Positions 8,182-15,787 of a DNA stretch of 64,000 bases are shown piece after piece. The stretch covers positions 460,009-524,008 of the forward strand of contig NZ_KE386951.1 of assembly GCF_000429785.1 (NCBI RefSeq), read 5' to 3'. The position numbers and the translations under genes were made by a program. The notes below the pieces were generated by a model, which had not been told where the DNA came from, searched no databases, and was given only the letters and a program-made list of their open reading frames with translations. Positions within the stretch are counted from its first letter, which is position 1; each line of letters starts with the position of its first letter. The stretch comes from Chitinibacter tainanensis DSM 15459. Its GTDB lineage: Bacteria; Pseudomonadota; Gammaproteobacteria; Burkholderiales; Chitinibacteraceae.

Positions 8182-10532
8182 CCTGCTCTCCTGTGCGTAT
8201 CGGCTTGGCCTGCGGTGCCCAGCCAGCGCTGCGCAACCCAGGCCTGCCCCAGCGCCAAACCGCCATCCCCGCAGGGCATGGCCTGATTAATCAACAACCG
8301 CAAACCCCGGCGGCGACATTCGGCCTGTAGGCCACTGAGCAACAGCGCATTTAAAAAACAGCCGCCTCCGCCCGCCACCGTGCGCAGCCCGGTTTGCGCC
8401 GCGGCGGCCTCCAACCAATTGGCCAGCGCCACACAGAGCCCGGCATGAAATTGCGCCGCGCCCAGCGCGGGGCTGGCCGCCACGCTGATCTGCTGCAACA
8501 GCGGCGCTAAATCCAGCTGCCAGATTTGATTGGGCAAACGCTGCAGCTCATGCCCGGCCGCCGGCGCAGCGACTGGCCCATAGCGAGCCGCCGCACCTTC
8601 CAGCAGCATGGCCGCTTGCGCTTCAAAATCCTGCTGCGTGGCCAATCCCAATAAGCCCGCGGCGGCATCGAAATAACGGCCCATGCTGGTGGTGTAGGCT
8701 GGTGCGCGGCGCAATATTTGCGCCAACCAGGGCGCGGCGGCCTGGTCGGCAAAGCGGCTGGCAATTTCATCCGCCCGCCCGAGCTGATGCAGCGCCGCCG
8801 CGGCCATGCGCCACGGCTCGCGCGCGGCCAGATCGCCGCCGGGCAGCGCCAGCGGCCGCAAATGCCCCAAGCGCTGGGCCTGCGCGCCATCCACCAGCAA
8901 TAGTTCGCCGCCCCAAGCGCTGCCATCGTTGCCCAAGCCCACCCCATCCAGCGCCAAGCCCAGCACCGGCTCATCGAGCTGATGTTCGGCCAGCACTGCA
9001 GCAATATGCGCGTGATGATGCTGCACAGCTAAACTCGGCACTTGCCATTGCGCGGCCAACCGCGCCGCCAGCTGGCTACTGAAAAAATCGGGATGCAGAT
9101 CATGCGCCACGCACTGCGGGGCAACTTGCAATAGGTGCTGCAAATGCGCGCTAGCCTGCTCTAGCGCGCGGCAATTGGCCACCCGATCTAGCTCGCCAAT
9201 GTATTGCGAAACAAAGGCCTCGGGCCCGCGCGTGAGGCACAGCGTGTTTTTATAAAAGCCGCCCAGCGCCAAGATGGGCGCTGTTGCCCGCGCCAATGGC
9301 AAAGCCAGCGGGGTGTAGCCACGCGCGCGGCGGATAAACTGCGCCGCACCGCTGGCGTCCACCCGCAGCACGCTGTCATCACAGCGCACCACGATATCGC
9401 GCTCATGCAGTAACACCGCGTCGGCCAAGCCGGCCAGCTGCGTGAGCGCGGCCTGATTATCAGTAATCAGCGGCTCACCGCGCTGGTTGGCGCTGGTCAT
9501 GACTAAGAGCAAATCTTGTGGCTCATCCAGCCAGCCCAAGCCCGCCGGCCGGCCGGCCGCTTCATGAAATAGCAAATACTGAATAGGGGTATAGGGCAGC
9601 AATGCGCCAAGGGATGAGAGCTGCGGAGCAATACCCGGCAAAGCCTCATCGGCTCCAGCCAGCTTGGCCAACAGCACAATCGGCCGCGCGGGGGAATCGA
9701 GCCATTGCTGCTCGGCGGGGCTGATCTGCAGCCAGCCCGCCAGCGAGGCGGCATTGGCCGCCATTACCGCCAGCGGTTTGGCGGCGCGCTGTTTGCGCCG
9801 GCGCAGCTCGGCCACGGCGGCTGAATTACGCGCATCGCACACCAGATGAAAACCGCCCAGCCCTTTGATCGCCACAATCTGCCCTGCCTGCAGCAAGGCC
9901 AGCGTGTGCGCCAACGCATCCTGCCTCGTGCCGTGGCCAGCCAGCAGCGTGCCAGCCAGATCACAGAGCTGAAGCTGCGGCCCACAGACCCGGCAGGCAT
10001 TGGGCTCGGCATGAAAACGCCGGTGGCTGGGCTGCTGGTATTCGGCCGCACAGGCCGGGCATGGCGGAAACGGCGCCATGCTGGTGTTGGCGCGATCATA
10101 AGGCAGTCGCCGCACCAGCGTGTAACGGGGGCCGCAATCGGTGCAATTGATCAGCGGGTAGCGATAGCGCCGGCTGGCGGGGTCGAATAACTCGGCCAGG
10201 CACGCGGGGCACAGCGCGGTGTCGGGGCCAATGCTGGCCTTGGCCGCTGAATGCGCCGCGGCGCTGGCCACAATCGTAAAGCCCGGCGCACTGATCGCCG
10301 CCTCGGCAGGCTGCAGTAATAGCGCATCAATGCGCGCCTGCGCTGGAGCTTCCAGCGGCAGGCGCTGGCAAAACTGCGCCACCTGCGGGGCCGGGCCGGC
10401 GATTTCGATCGTTACCCCGTCGCCATCGTTGCGCACCCAGCCGCTTAAAGCCAATTCACTGGCCAAGCGATACACATAAGGGCGAAACCCCACCCCCTGC
10501 ACAATGCCCCGCACACACAGGCGCTGCTGCAT
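8172..10532 (-). CDS. hypF: carbamoyltransferase HypF
   Basis: HypF (786 residues) uses carbamoyl phosphate and ATP to carbamoylate the HypE C-terminal cysteine. Domains in order: acylphosphatase (CVRGIVQGVGFRPYVYRLA, residues 5-23), two zinc-finger-like segments (CPAC...CTDCG; CPACAAEY...CRVCG, about 105-190), YrdC-like domain (about 200-370), and a C-terminal carbamoyltransferase domain with VQHHHAHIAAV and GLGNDGSAWGGE. ATG 10532 is two bases after hypB and starts the canonical acylphosphatase motif; the upstream extension lacks homologous sequence. All domains are complete. Confidence 0.95.
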   Translation of the reverse strand: MQQRLCVRGIVQGVGFRPYVYRLASELALSGWVRNDGDGVTIEIAGPAPQVAQFCQRLPLEAPAQARIDALLLQPAEAAISAPGFTIVASAAAHSAAKASIGPDTALCPACLAELFDPASRRYRYPLINCTDCGPRYTLVRRLPYDRANTSMAPFPPCPACAAEYQQPSHRRFHAEPNACRVCGPQLQLCDLAGTLLAGHGTRQDALAHTLALLQAGQIVAIKGLGGFHLVCDARNSAAVAELRRRKQRAAKPLAVMAANAASLAGWLQISPAEQQWLDSPARPIVLLAKLAGADEALPGIAPQLSSLGALLPYTPIQYLLFHEAAGRPAGLGWLDEPQDLLLVMTSANQRGEPLITDNQAALTQLAGLADAVLLHERDIVVRCDDSVLRVDASGAAQFIRRARGYTPLALPLARATAPILALGGFYKNTLCLTRGPEAFVSQYIGELDRVANCRALEQASAHLQHLLQVAPQCVAHDLHPDFFSSQLAARLAAQWQVPSLAVQHHHAHIAAVLAEHQLDEPVLGLALDGVGLGNDGSAWGGELLLVDGAQAQRLGHLRPLALPGGDLAAREPWRMAAAALHQLGRADEIASRFADQAAAPWLAQILRRAPAYTTSMGRYFDAAAGLLGLATQQDFEAQAAMLLEGAAARYGPVAAPAAGHELQRLPNQIWQLDLAPLLQQISVAASPALGAAQFHAGLCVALANWLEAAAAQTGLRTVAGGGGCFLNALLLSGLQAECRRRGLRLLINQAMPCGDGGLALGQAWVAQRWLGTAGQADTHRRAGCV

Positions 10533-10534
10533 GG

Positions 10535-11395
10535 CTAGCCCCGCTGCTGCGCCCGTCGGCAGCCAGCCAGCAGCCACGCCTGCCATTCGGCAAAGCCCGC
10601 GCCAGTTTTGCTCGAGAGCTGAATCACCGGCAAATCGGGGCGCACCTGCCGCGCCATGGCGATTGCCGCCTCGACATTAAAATCCACATAGGGCAGCAAA
10701 TCGGTTTTGCTCAACAGCAGCAGATCGGCTGCGCGGAATAAATCCGGGTATTTGAGCGGTTTGTCTTCGCCCTCGGTGACCGACAAAATCGCTACTTTGT
10801 GCGCTTCGCCCAGATCAAAGGCCGCGGGGCACACCAGATTGCCGACGTTTTCGATCAACAGCAGGCTATTGGCAGCCAAAGTGCCCTCTTGCTGCAGCAC
10901 ATCCAGCGCGCCCGCCACCATGTGCGCATCCAGATGACAGCCTTTGCCGGTGTTGATTTGCACCGCCGGCACCCCGGTGGCGCGAATCCGCTCGGCATCG
11001 TTGTCGGTTTGCTGATCACCCTCGATCACCGCCGCCGCGCCCACCCAGCGGCGCAGGGTTTCAACCAAGAGCGTGGTTTTGCCCGAGCCGGGGCTCGAAA
11101 CCAGATTTAATGCAAAAATCTGCTGCGCCGCCAGCCGCGCGCGGTTCGCCCCAGCTTGGCCGTCATTACTGGCCAGAATATCGATCTCCAGCCGGATCGT
11201 GCGCTCGGGGTCTACTTCCGGCGCATGCACCGCGCCCAAGGGGCCAGTGGTCGCTGGGGGTGCGGGCTCGGCCTGAGTTGGCACGCCACCCGCCAAGCGA
11301 TAGGCCCCCGACGGCCCGGCACCGCGCCGCCGCCGGGGTGGCACCAGGCCATTGATCCGCGTTTCACCATGCCCACATCCGCAGCTGGTACACAT
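10535..11395 (-). CDS. hypB: nickel-inserting GTPase HypB
   Basis: HypB (286 residues) is the GTPase that delivers nickel to the hydrogenase large subunit with HypA. The N-terminus [11 protein letters not shown] holds the high-affinity CxxCGC nickel motif. The P-loop is [10 protein letters not shown] (about residue 108), followed by [19 protein letters not shown] (metal site at the dimer interface), ENVGNLVCP and the NKxD-like SKTDLLPY. There is no long histidine stretch, only an Arg/Pro/Ala-rich linker. The ribosome site AAGGAG lies just before ATG 11395. A 49-bp palindromic repeat separates it from hypA. Confidence 0.95.
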   Translation of the reverse strand: MCTSCGCGHGETRINGLVPPRRRRGAGPSGAYRLAGGVPTQAEPAPPATTGPLGAVHAPEVDPERTIRLEIDILASNDGQAGANRARLAAQQIFALNLVSSPGSGKTTLLVETLRRWVGAAAVIEGDQQTDNDAERIRATGVPAVQINTGKGCHLDAHMVAGALDVLQQEGTLAANSLLLIENVGNLVCPAAFDLGEAHKVAILSVTEGEDKPLKYPDLFRAADLLLLSKTDLLPYVDFNVEAAIAMARQVRPDLPVIQLSSKTGAGFAEWQAWLLAGCRRAQQRG

Positions 11396-11430
11396 CGCTT
11401 GCTCCTTGCGCCGGCCTGCGCCAGCTAGAT

Positions 11431-11479
11431 GGGTATATGCATACAGGCCAATTAATGCATAGCCTGCATGCATATACCT
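11431..11479. repeat. 49-bp palindromic repeat, copy R4 (strongest hairpin)
   Basis: GGGTAT at the left and ATACCT at the right, 49 bp. The two outer 18-base arms pair at 16 of 18 positions, the longest arm pairing of the family. The inner CCAATTAA sits at element positions 18-25. It lies within the hyp operon, six bases before the hypA stop codon in + coordinates, between hypA and hypB. Confidence 0.85.
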
Positions 11480-11484
11480 ACCAA

Positions 11485-11826
11485 TCAGATCACGGCAATA
11501 TCCAGTACCTGCATGTCTTCGCCCCCAGTAATGCGCAGCGCATAGCCACCACAGTGCGGGCAGGCCTGCCCCACGCGTTGCAAAGCCACCGGTTGCCCGC
11601 AGGGCTCGCACCAGGCCGCGCCCGGGGTTTGCTCAACAGTGAATTCGGTGTGCTCCAGCGGCGTGCCGCGCGCGGCCAGCTCGCAACAAAATTGCAGCGT
11701 ATCGGGCGCCACATGCGCCAGTGCCCCCACCGCCAGCCGCACCTTAGTGACCCGTTGCGCGCCGGCTTGCTGCGCGGCTTGCTCGGCAATGCGGAGTACA
11801 CGTTCGGCCAGACTTAACTCATGCAT
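11485..11826 (-). CDS. hypA: hydrogenase nickel metallochaperone HypA
   Basis: The 113-residue protein starts MHELSLAE, where Met-His forms the nickel site, and carries the zinc motif CEPCG (about residue 73) paired with CPHCGG (about 88). It works with HypB to insert nickel. It is the first gene of the hyp cluster (hypA-B-F-C-D-x-y-E). The gap to hypB is 89 bp and contains a palindromic repeat. ATG 11826 gives the conserved N-terminus, since MHE must be terminal for function. Confidence 0.95.
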   Translation of the reverse strand: MHELSLAERVLRIAEQAAQQAGAQRVTKVRLAVGALAHVAPDTLQFCCELAARGTPLEHTEFTVEQTPGAAWCEPCGQPVALQRVGQACPHCGGYALRITGGEDMQVLDIAVI

Positions 11827-12192
11827 CGCGCGCCCCTTATCGCCCCCTGACCACAACAGCCTACCACTGGCTGCCGGCAAAAAAATTGAGCCAAATCAGC
11901 GTGCCCACAGGTGTTTCGCCACCGCCACGGCGAAACTTCGCTCCCGCCGGCCGCTATGCCGTGCCGACTAGCACTGCGCGGTCAAGAGAGGTGGCAATAA
12001 GTCACAAACTCGCCCGCTACCGGAACTGCGGCGCAAAAACAGCGGTCGATTTAAGCATGAGGCCCCATGCGGCAGGGTACGCCGCCAACACCTCTTGTAG
12101 CGCCCCACCATCGCCATTGCCCTTCGTGGCCACCCGAGCGATGGCCGGCTTTGCCGTGCAAACGGTTATTTAGGAGTTAAGGAGTAGCAACC
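11827..12192. other. 366-bp region upstream of hypA with several hairpins
   Basis: No convincing gene. It should hold the hyp promoter (minus strand) and the leader of the small gene at 12193. Three inverted repeats are visible: GTTTCGCC/GGCGAAAC at 11913-11936 (8-bp perfect stem), GCATG/CATGC at 12055-12070, and CCATCGC/GCGATGG at 12108-12144 enclosing the palindrome GTGGCCAC. A TGGC...TGC match to a sigma-54 promoter has the wrong spacing. Confidence 0.4.
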
Positions 12193-12375
12193 ATGCCGAT
12201 TCAATCTTATGTTTTTGGTTTTGCGATGATTTTTGCCCTGGCGATGCTGGTGGGCGTAATCGGCGCGCTGCTGTGGCATTGGGCCCGCGAAGCGAAACCG
12301 ATCCGGCTAGCGGGCGCCGGCGCCGCTGTAGCCGCCACCGCCGCGCTGATTATGAGTAACACCGCCAGCGCTTAA
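12193..12375 (+). CDS. small two-helix membrane protein, unknown
   Basis: A 60-residue protein with two hydrophobic segments: residues 7-28 (VFGFAMIFALAMLVGVIGALL) and about 38-55 (LAGAGAAVAATAALIM), separated by a charged HWAREAKPIR loop. A strong ribosome site (AAGGAG, nine bases before the ATG) supports translation. It is divergent from hypA and convergent with the gene ending at 12418. I do not recognise the family. It could be a small inner-membrane subunit or regulatory peptide. Confidence 0.6.
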   Translation: MPIQSYVFGFAMIFALAMLVGVIGALLWHWAREAKPIRLAGAGAAVAATAALIMSNTASA

Positions 12376-12417
12376 GGTGGCCAGCCCTCGCAGCCCGCAG
12401 GCGGCGTAGCCCGCGGG

Positions 12418-13287
12418 CTAAGGGTTGCAGTAATCACACCAGCGCGGATCAGCTGGGGTGTGATAGTGGCGATGCGGTTCGCAGTACCCGCAGTGCGGGC
12501 AGGAATAAATCAACGCTTTGGGCTGGGTAGTGGCAAGGCCACAATCAGCGCAGGGCAAGCCCGGCTGCAGTTGCCGCTCGCCAAAGCCAGCCGCGCCACA
12601 GGCTGGGCACGCGATGGCCAAACGATGAGCCAAACGGGCGGCCAGCCGGCGCAAGCTGCGCTGACGCGGGGGATGTAAATGCGCGCGCATATCCAGCGCA
12701 AGCACCACCGCCGGGCTACCCGCGGCCACATACTCGGCATAGGCCGCCTCCACCGCCGCCACGTTCCGCAGCGCTTTTTGCGCTGGCAAATCACCCGCCA
12801 GCGGCCGTAACGTGAGCGCCAGCGCGGGCATCGGGCATTGCGCCAAGCGGGCGCGCAGCTCGGCCCAATTACTGATCATCCAGGCGCCGTAATGCCGCGT
12901 GGTAAACCGCCGCCGTTCAGTCAGGCTCTGCCCCGTCTGGGCATCCAGCCACAACAGCCATTCTTCCCCCACCGCCAACTGCGGCCAATACGGATGCGGG
13001 CCATAGCTGCCTTCGCTGGCTAGCCAGTAGCGTTGGGCGGGGTAATCAGCCTGCGCCAGCGCGATTTTGGCCTGCAGCATGGCCACGGGCGGGCCGGGGC
13101 GCTCGATTTCGCCACTAAAGGTGCCAAAGCGGTCGGTATCAAGCTCAGGCGGACTCCAAAGCTCAACGCCCAGCAGGGCGGCAAAAGGTCGTTGCATCGC
13201 GGCGGCCTTGTGATGCCGGCTGGCGACCAGCACGCGCTCGCCGCGCAAGGCAGCGGCACGCGGATAGCGGGGTGGGTGCGCGCTCAT
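12418..13287 (-). CDS. zinc-ribbon protein, DUF6671-like
   Basis: A 289-residue protein beginning MSAHPPRYPRAAALRGERVLVASRH. The first 200 residues form a mixed domain with SEGSYGPHP and FTTRHYGAWMISNW segments. The C-terminus has several CxxC pairs: CPACG and CADCG (about 219-239), CPHCGYCEPH (about 255) and WCDYC near the end, so zinc binding is likely. It resembles proteins annotated DUF6671; this is from memory. The start ATG overlaps the stop of the LysR gene (ATGA), so the two are translationally coupled and probably act together beside dabBA. Confidence 0.65.
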   Translation of the reverse strand: MSAHPPRYPRAAALRGERVLVASRHHKAAAMQRPFAALLGVELWSPPELDTDRFGTFSGEIERPGPPVAMLQAKIALAQADYPAQRYWLASEGSYGPHPYWPQLAVGEEWLLWLDAQTGQSLTERRRFTTRHYGAWMISNWAELRARLAQCPMPALALTLRPLAGDLPAQKALRNVAAVEAAYAEYVAAGSPAVVLALDMRAHLHPPRQRSLRRLAARLAHRLAIACPACGAAGFGERQLQPGLPCADCGLATTQPKALIYSCPHCGYCEPHRHYHTPADPRWCDYCNP

Positions 13288-14201
13288 GTAATCCCCTTGC
13301 GACTGCGGTATTGCGGAATCCACGCCGCCAGCTCGGCCAGAAACGCCTGCGCCGCACGGGAAAGCCGTTTTTTACTCAGATACACCAGCTGCCACTGGGT
13401 ATGCAGCGGAAAGCCCTCTACCGGCAAAATCGCCACTTCATCTTCTTGCACCGGTAAACGGTGCAGGGTGTGCCGCGACAAAATCGACACCCCTAGCCCG
13501 CCTGCCACGGCCTGTTTGATGGCCTCGTTGCTACCGAGCTCCATCCGCACATTGAAGCTCACCCCCGCGCGCGCCTGAAATGCCTCTAGCGCAATGCGGG
13601 TGCCCGAGCCCGGCTCGCGCATGATAAAGCGCTCTTGGGCAAATTCGGCCAAGGTAATTTGCGCCTGTGCGGCCAGCGGATGGGTGGGCGCAGCAATCGC
13701 CACCAGCGGGTTATCCAGAAAAGGCTCGCGCACCAGCTCCAGGGTTTCCGGCGGTTTGGTCATGATGTACAGATCATCGAGATTGTCTTCGATCCGCTCG
13801 ATGATGCGATCGCGATTGGCAACTTCCAGCTTTACTTCAATGCCCGGGTATTTCTGGCAAAACGGCCCCAGCACCCGTGGAATAAAGTACTTGGCCGTGC
13901 TCACCGCCGCCAGCCGCAAGGTGCCGCTGTGCAGGCCGCGCTGGGCGGCGATGTCTTCTTCAAACGCTTTCCATTGCTGATTCATTTGCTCGCTGGTGTG
14001 CAGCAAAGCTTGCCCCGCCGTGGTGAGATACACCTTACGCCCCATGGTTTCAAGCAAGGGCTCGCCCACGGCTTCAGTGAGCAACCGGATCTGTTGCGAC
14101 ACCGCTGGCTGCGTGAGAAACAGCTGCTCGGCGGCGCGGGTAAAGCTGCCGGTTTCGGCTACTTTGGCAAAAATCTGCAACTGCCTGAGGGTTACATTCA
14201 T
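13284..14201 (-). CDS. LysR-family regulator, CbbR/CcmR-like
   Basis: The 305-residue protein has an N-terminal helix-turn-helix (TLRQLQIFAKVAETGSFTRA, then LFLTQPAVSQQIRLLTEAVG), closely following CbbR-type regulators of carbon-fixation genes. Its effector domain includes PGIEVKLEVANRDRIIERI and MREPGSGTR, as in CbbR and CcmR. It is divergent from dabB-dabA, which is consistent with CO2-responsive control of bicarbonate uptake. It overlaps the zinc-ribbon gene by four bases. Confidence 0.85.
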   Translation of the reverse strand: MNVTLRQLQIFAKVAETGSFTRAAEQLFLTQPAVSQQIRLLTEAVGEPLLETMGRKVYLTTAGQALLHTSEQMNQQWKAFEEDIAAQRGLHSGTLRLAAVSTAKYFIPRVLGPFCQKYPGIEVKLEVANRDRIIERIEDNLDDLYIMTKPPETLELVREPFLDNPLVAIAAPTHPLAAQAQITLAEFAQERFIMREPGSGTRIALEAFQARAGVSFNVRMELGSNEAIKQAVAGGLGVSILSRHTLHRLPVQEDEVAILPVEGFPLHTQWQLVYLSKKRLSRAAQAFLAELAAWIPQYRSRKGIT

Positions 14202-14296
14202 AAGTAAAAGTTATGCAAAACAAAATTAATCGCAATTTCTAATTATGCCACTACTTTTTTATCATGGCTGCATCTGCAATCAACGCGAGAAGTTCC
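14202..14296. promoter_or_regulatory. divergent promoter region between the CbbR-like gene and dabB
   Basis: A 95-bp AT-rich gap between the regulator and dabB. It contains TTAATCGCAATTTCTAATTA, an interrupted dyad of TTA/TAA half-sites with T-N11-A character, the kind of site used by LysR proteins. It probably carries promoters in both directions. No classical -35/-10 pair stands out. Confidence 0.4.
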
Positions 14297-15787
14297 ATGC
14301 AGCCTACTGTTTCTTTTCTACCGCTCGGGCTTTGGCTAGGTGCTCTGGCGCTGTCGGTGGCGCTGGCCAGCGCCCAGCTGTTGCGCACCAAGCCGCTGTT
14401 TCTACATTGGCATAGCCGTTTGGCGGCCATTGCTGCGCTGGCTGCCTTGGCGCAACTAGCCCTACCGCAAGCCGCCCACAGCTGGCCACTCAGCACCAGC
14501 CCGATTGCTTGGCTGCTGATTAGCCTGGTGTTGGGGCTGGGCACGATTGTGCAGCGCTTTAGCCTGCGCTTTTTGCACGGCGATCTTGATCAAGCCCGCG
14601 CCCTGGCTTGGCTCACACTCCTTACTAGCGGCACTTCGCTGGCCTGGGCCAGCACCGATAGCCGCCTGCTGCTACTGGGCTGGGGGCTGGCGCTGTGGGC
14701 GCTGTTCCGGCTGATTGGCCTCGCCCGTGACTGGCCGGCCGCACAAGCCGCAGCCCGCTATGTGGGGCTGTGGCTGAGTGTGGCCTGGCTGGCACTGCTG
14801 GTCTTGGTGGTGCTCGTGCAGCAGCAAACCGGGCACTGGCAAGTGGGCTTGCCTACCTCACTGGCAAGCTGGCCCGCCTGGGCGATTCAAACTGCGGCAG
14901 CCGCGCTGCTGCTGGCCGCCTTAATCCCTGCTGCGCAGTGGCCTGCCCAGCGCTGGCTGCTGGCCACCATGGTCGCCCCTACGCCAGTATCGGCGATTAT
15001 GCATGCGGGGCTGGTGAATGCCGGCGGGATTTTGCTGCTGCACTACGGCAGCTTGCTGGCCGCCGCCGGCTGGGCGCAAGTGTCGCTGCTACTGCTGGCC
15101 GTGTGCTCGATCTTGCTGGGCAGCGGTATGGCGCTGGTACAGGTTGATGTAAAACGCCAGCTGGCCGCCTCGACCGTGGCCCAGATGGGCTGCATGCTGC
15201 TGCAATGTGCGCTGGGCGCTTACCTAGCGGCGCTGATTCACTTGCTGCTGCATGGTTTGTTTAAGGCCAGCCTGTTTTTGCAGGCCGGTGGCACCGTTAG
15301 CCCCGAGCGACGCGCCGTCAGCCTACCGGCTTTCCCTAAAGTACTGCTGCTAGCCGCGCTGGTGATGATCGGCCTTTTCGCCCTGCACCCAGCCTACGCC
15401 GCGCAACCTGCCGGCTGGCTCAGTGCCCTGTTGCTGGCCTGGGCGCTGGCGCAAGGATTGGCCACGCTACCGATCTGGCAATGGCGCAGCCTGCCTTTCT
15501 GGCTTGTGAGTGTCGGTGGTTTCTTTGCCGTGCAAGCCGGTTTGCACGCCTTGCTGCCGGCACCAGCCGCGGCCCTTAGCGCACCGGCCAATGGCTGGAT
15601 TTACCTCAGCGCCGCGCTGCTGCTGGGTGGTTCGGCCGCCTTGCAATACCTGCTGCAGCGCCCACGCCATCCACTGGCACAGCGCCTGTACTGGCAGCTG
15701 ATTAGCCTGAGTGAAGCGCCTCGCCACACCCTCGATATGCATCCAAACCATCTGGCGCGCCGCGCCCAACAAGGAGTACTGGTATGA
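14297..15787 (+). CDS. dabB: DabB, membrane subunit of the inorganic carbon transporter
   Basis: A 496-residue, very hydrophobic NuoL/MrpA-like protein with about a dozen membrane helices. VAPTPVSAIMHAGLVNAGGILL (about residue 235) and LIHLLLHGLFKASLFLQAG (about 325) are the proton-channel helices shared with complex I antiporter subunits; key Lys and His residues are visible. With DabA it forms the DAB complex, which couples the cation gradient to CO2 hydration or bicarbonate trapping. I chose ATG 14297 (GAGAAG seven bases upstream) over ATG 14264. Its stop overlaps the dabA start (ATGA). Confidence 0.9.
   Translation: MQPTVSFLPLGLWLGALALSVALASAQLLRTKPLFLHWHSRLAAIAALAALAQLALPQAAHSWPLSTSPIAWLLISLVLGLGTIVQRFSLRFLHGDLDQARALAWLTLLTSGTSLAWASTDSRLLLLGWGLALWALFRLIGLARDWPAAQAAARYVGLWLSVAWLALLVLVVLVQQQTGHWQVGLPTSLASWPAWAIQTAAAALLLAALIPAAQWPAQRWLLATMVAPTPVSAIMHAGLVNAGGILLLHYGSLLAAAGWAQVSLLLLAVCSILLGSGMALVQVDVKRQLAASTVAQMGCMLLQCALGAYLAALIHLLLHGLFKASLFLQAGGTVSPERRAVSLPAFPKVLLLAALVMIGLFALHPAYAAQPAGWLSALLLAWALAQGLATLPIWQWRSLPFWLVSVGGFFAVQAGLHALLPAPAAALSAPANGWIYLSAALLLGGSAALQYLLQRPRHPLAQRLYWQLISLSEAPRHTLDMHPNHLARRAQQGVLV

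Noticed and set aside
9587-9636. GGGTAT and ATACCC inside hypF
   Set aside because: Spacing is 50 bp, not 49, and the left end encodes the conserved PYTP motif of HypF.
11872-11893. Sigma-54-like promoter upstream of hypA
   Set aside because: TGGC and GC are separated by 12 bases instead of the required 10.
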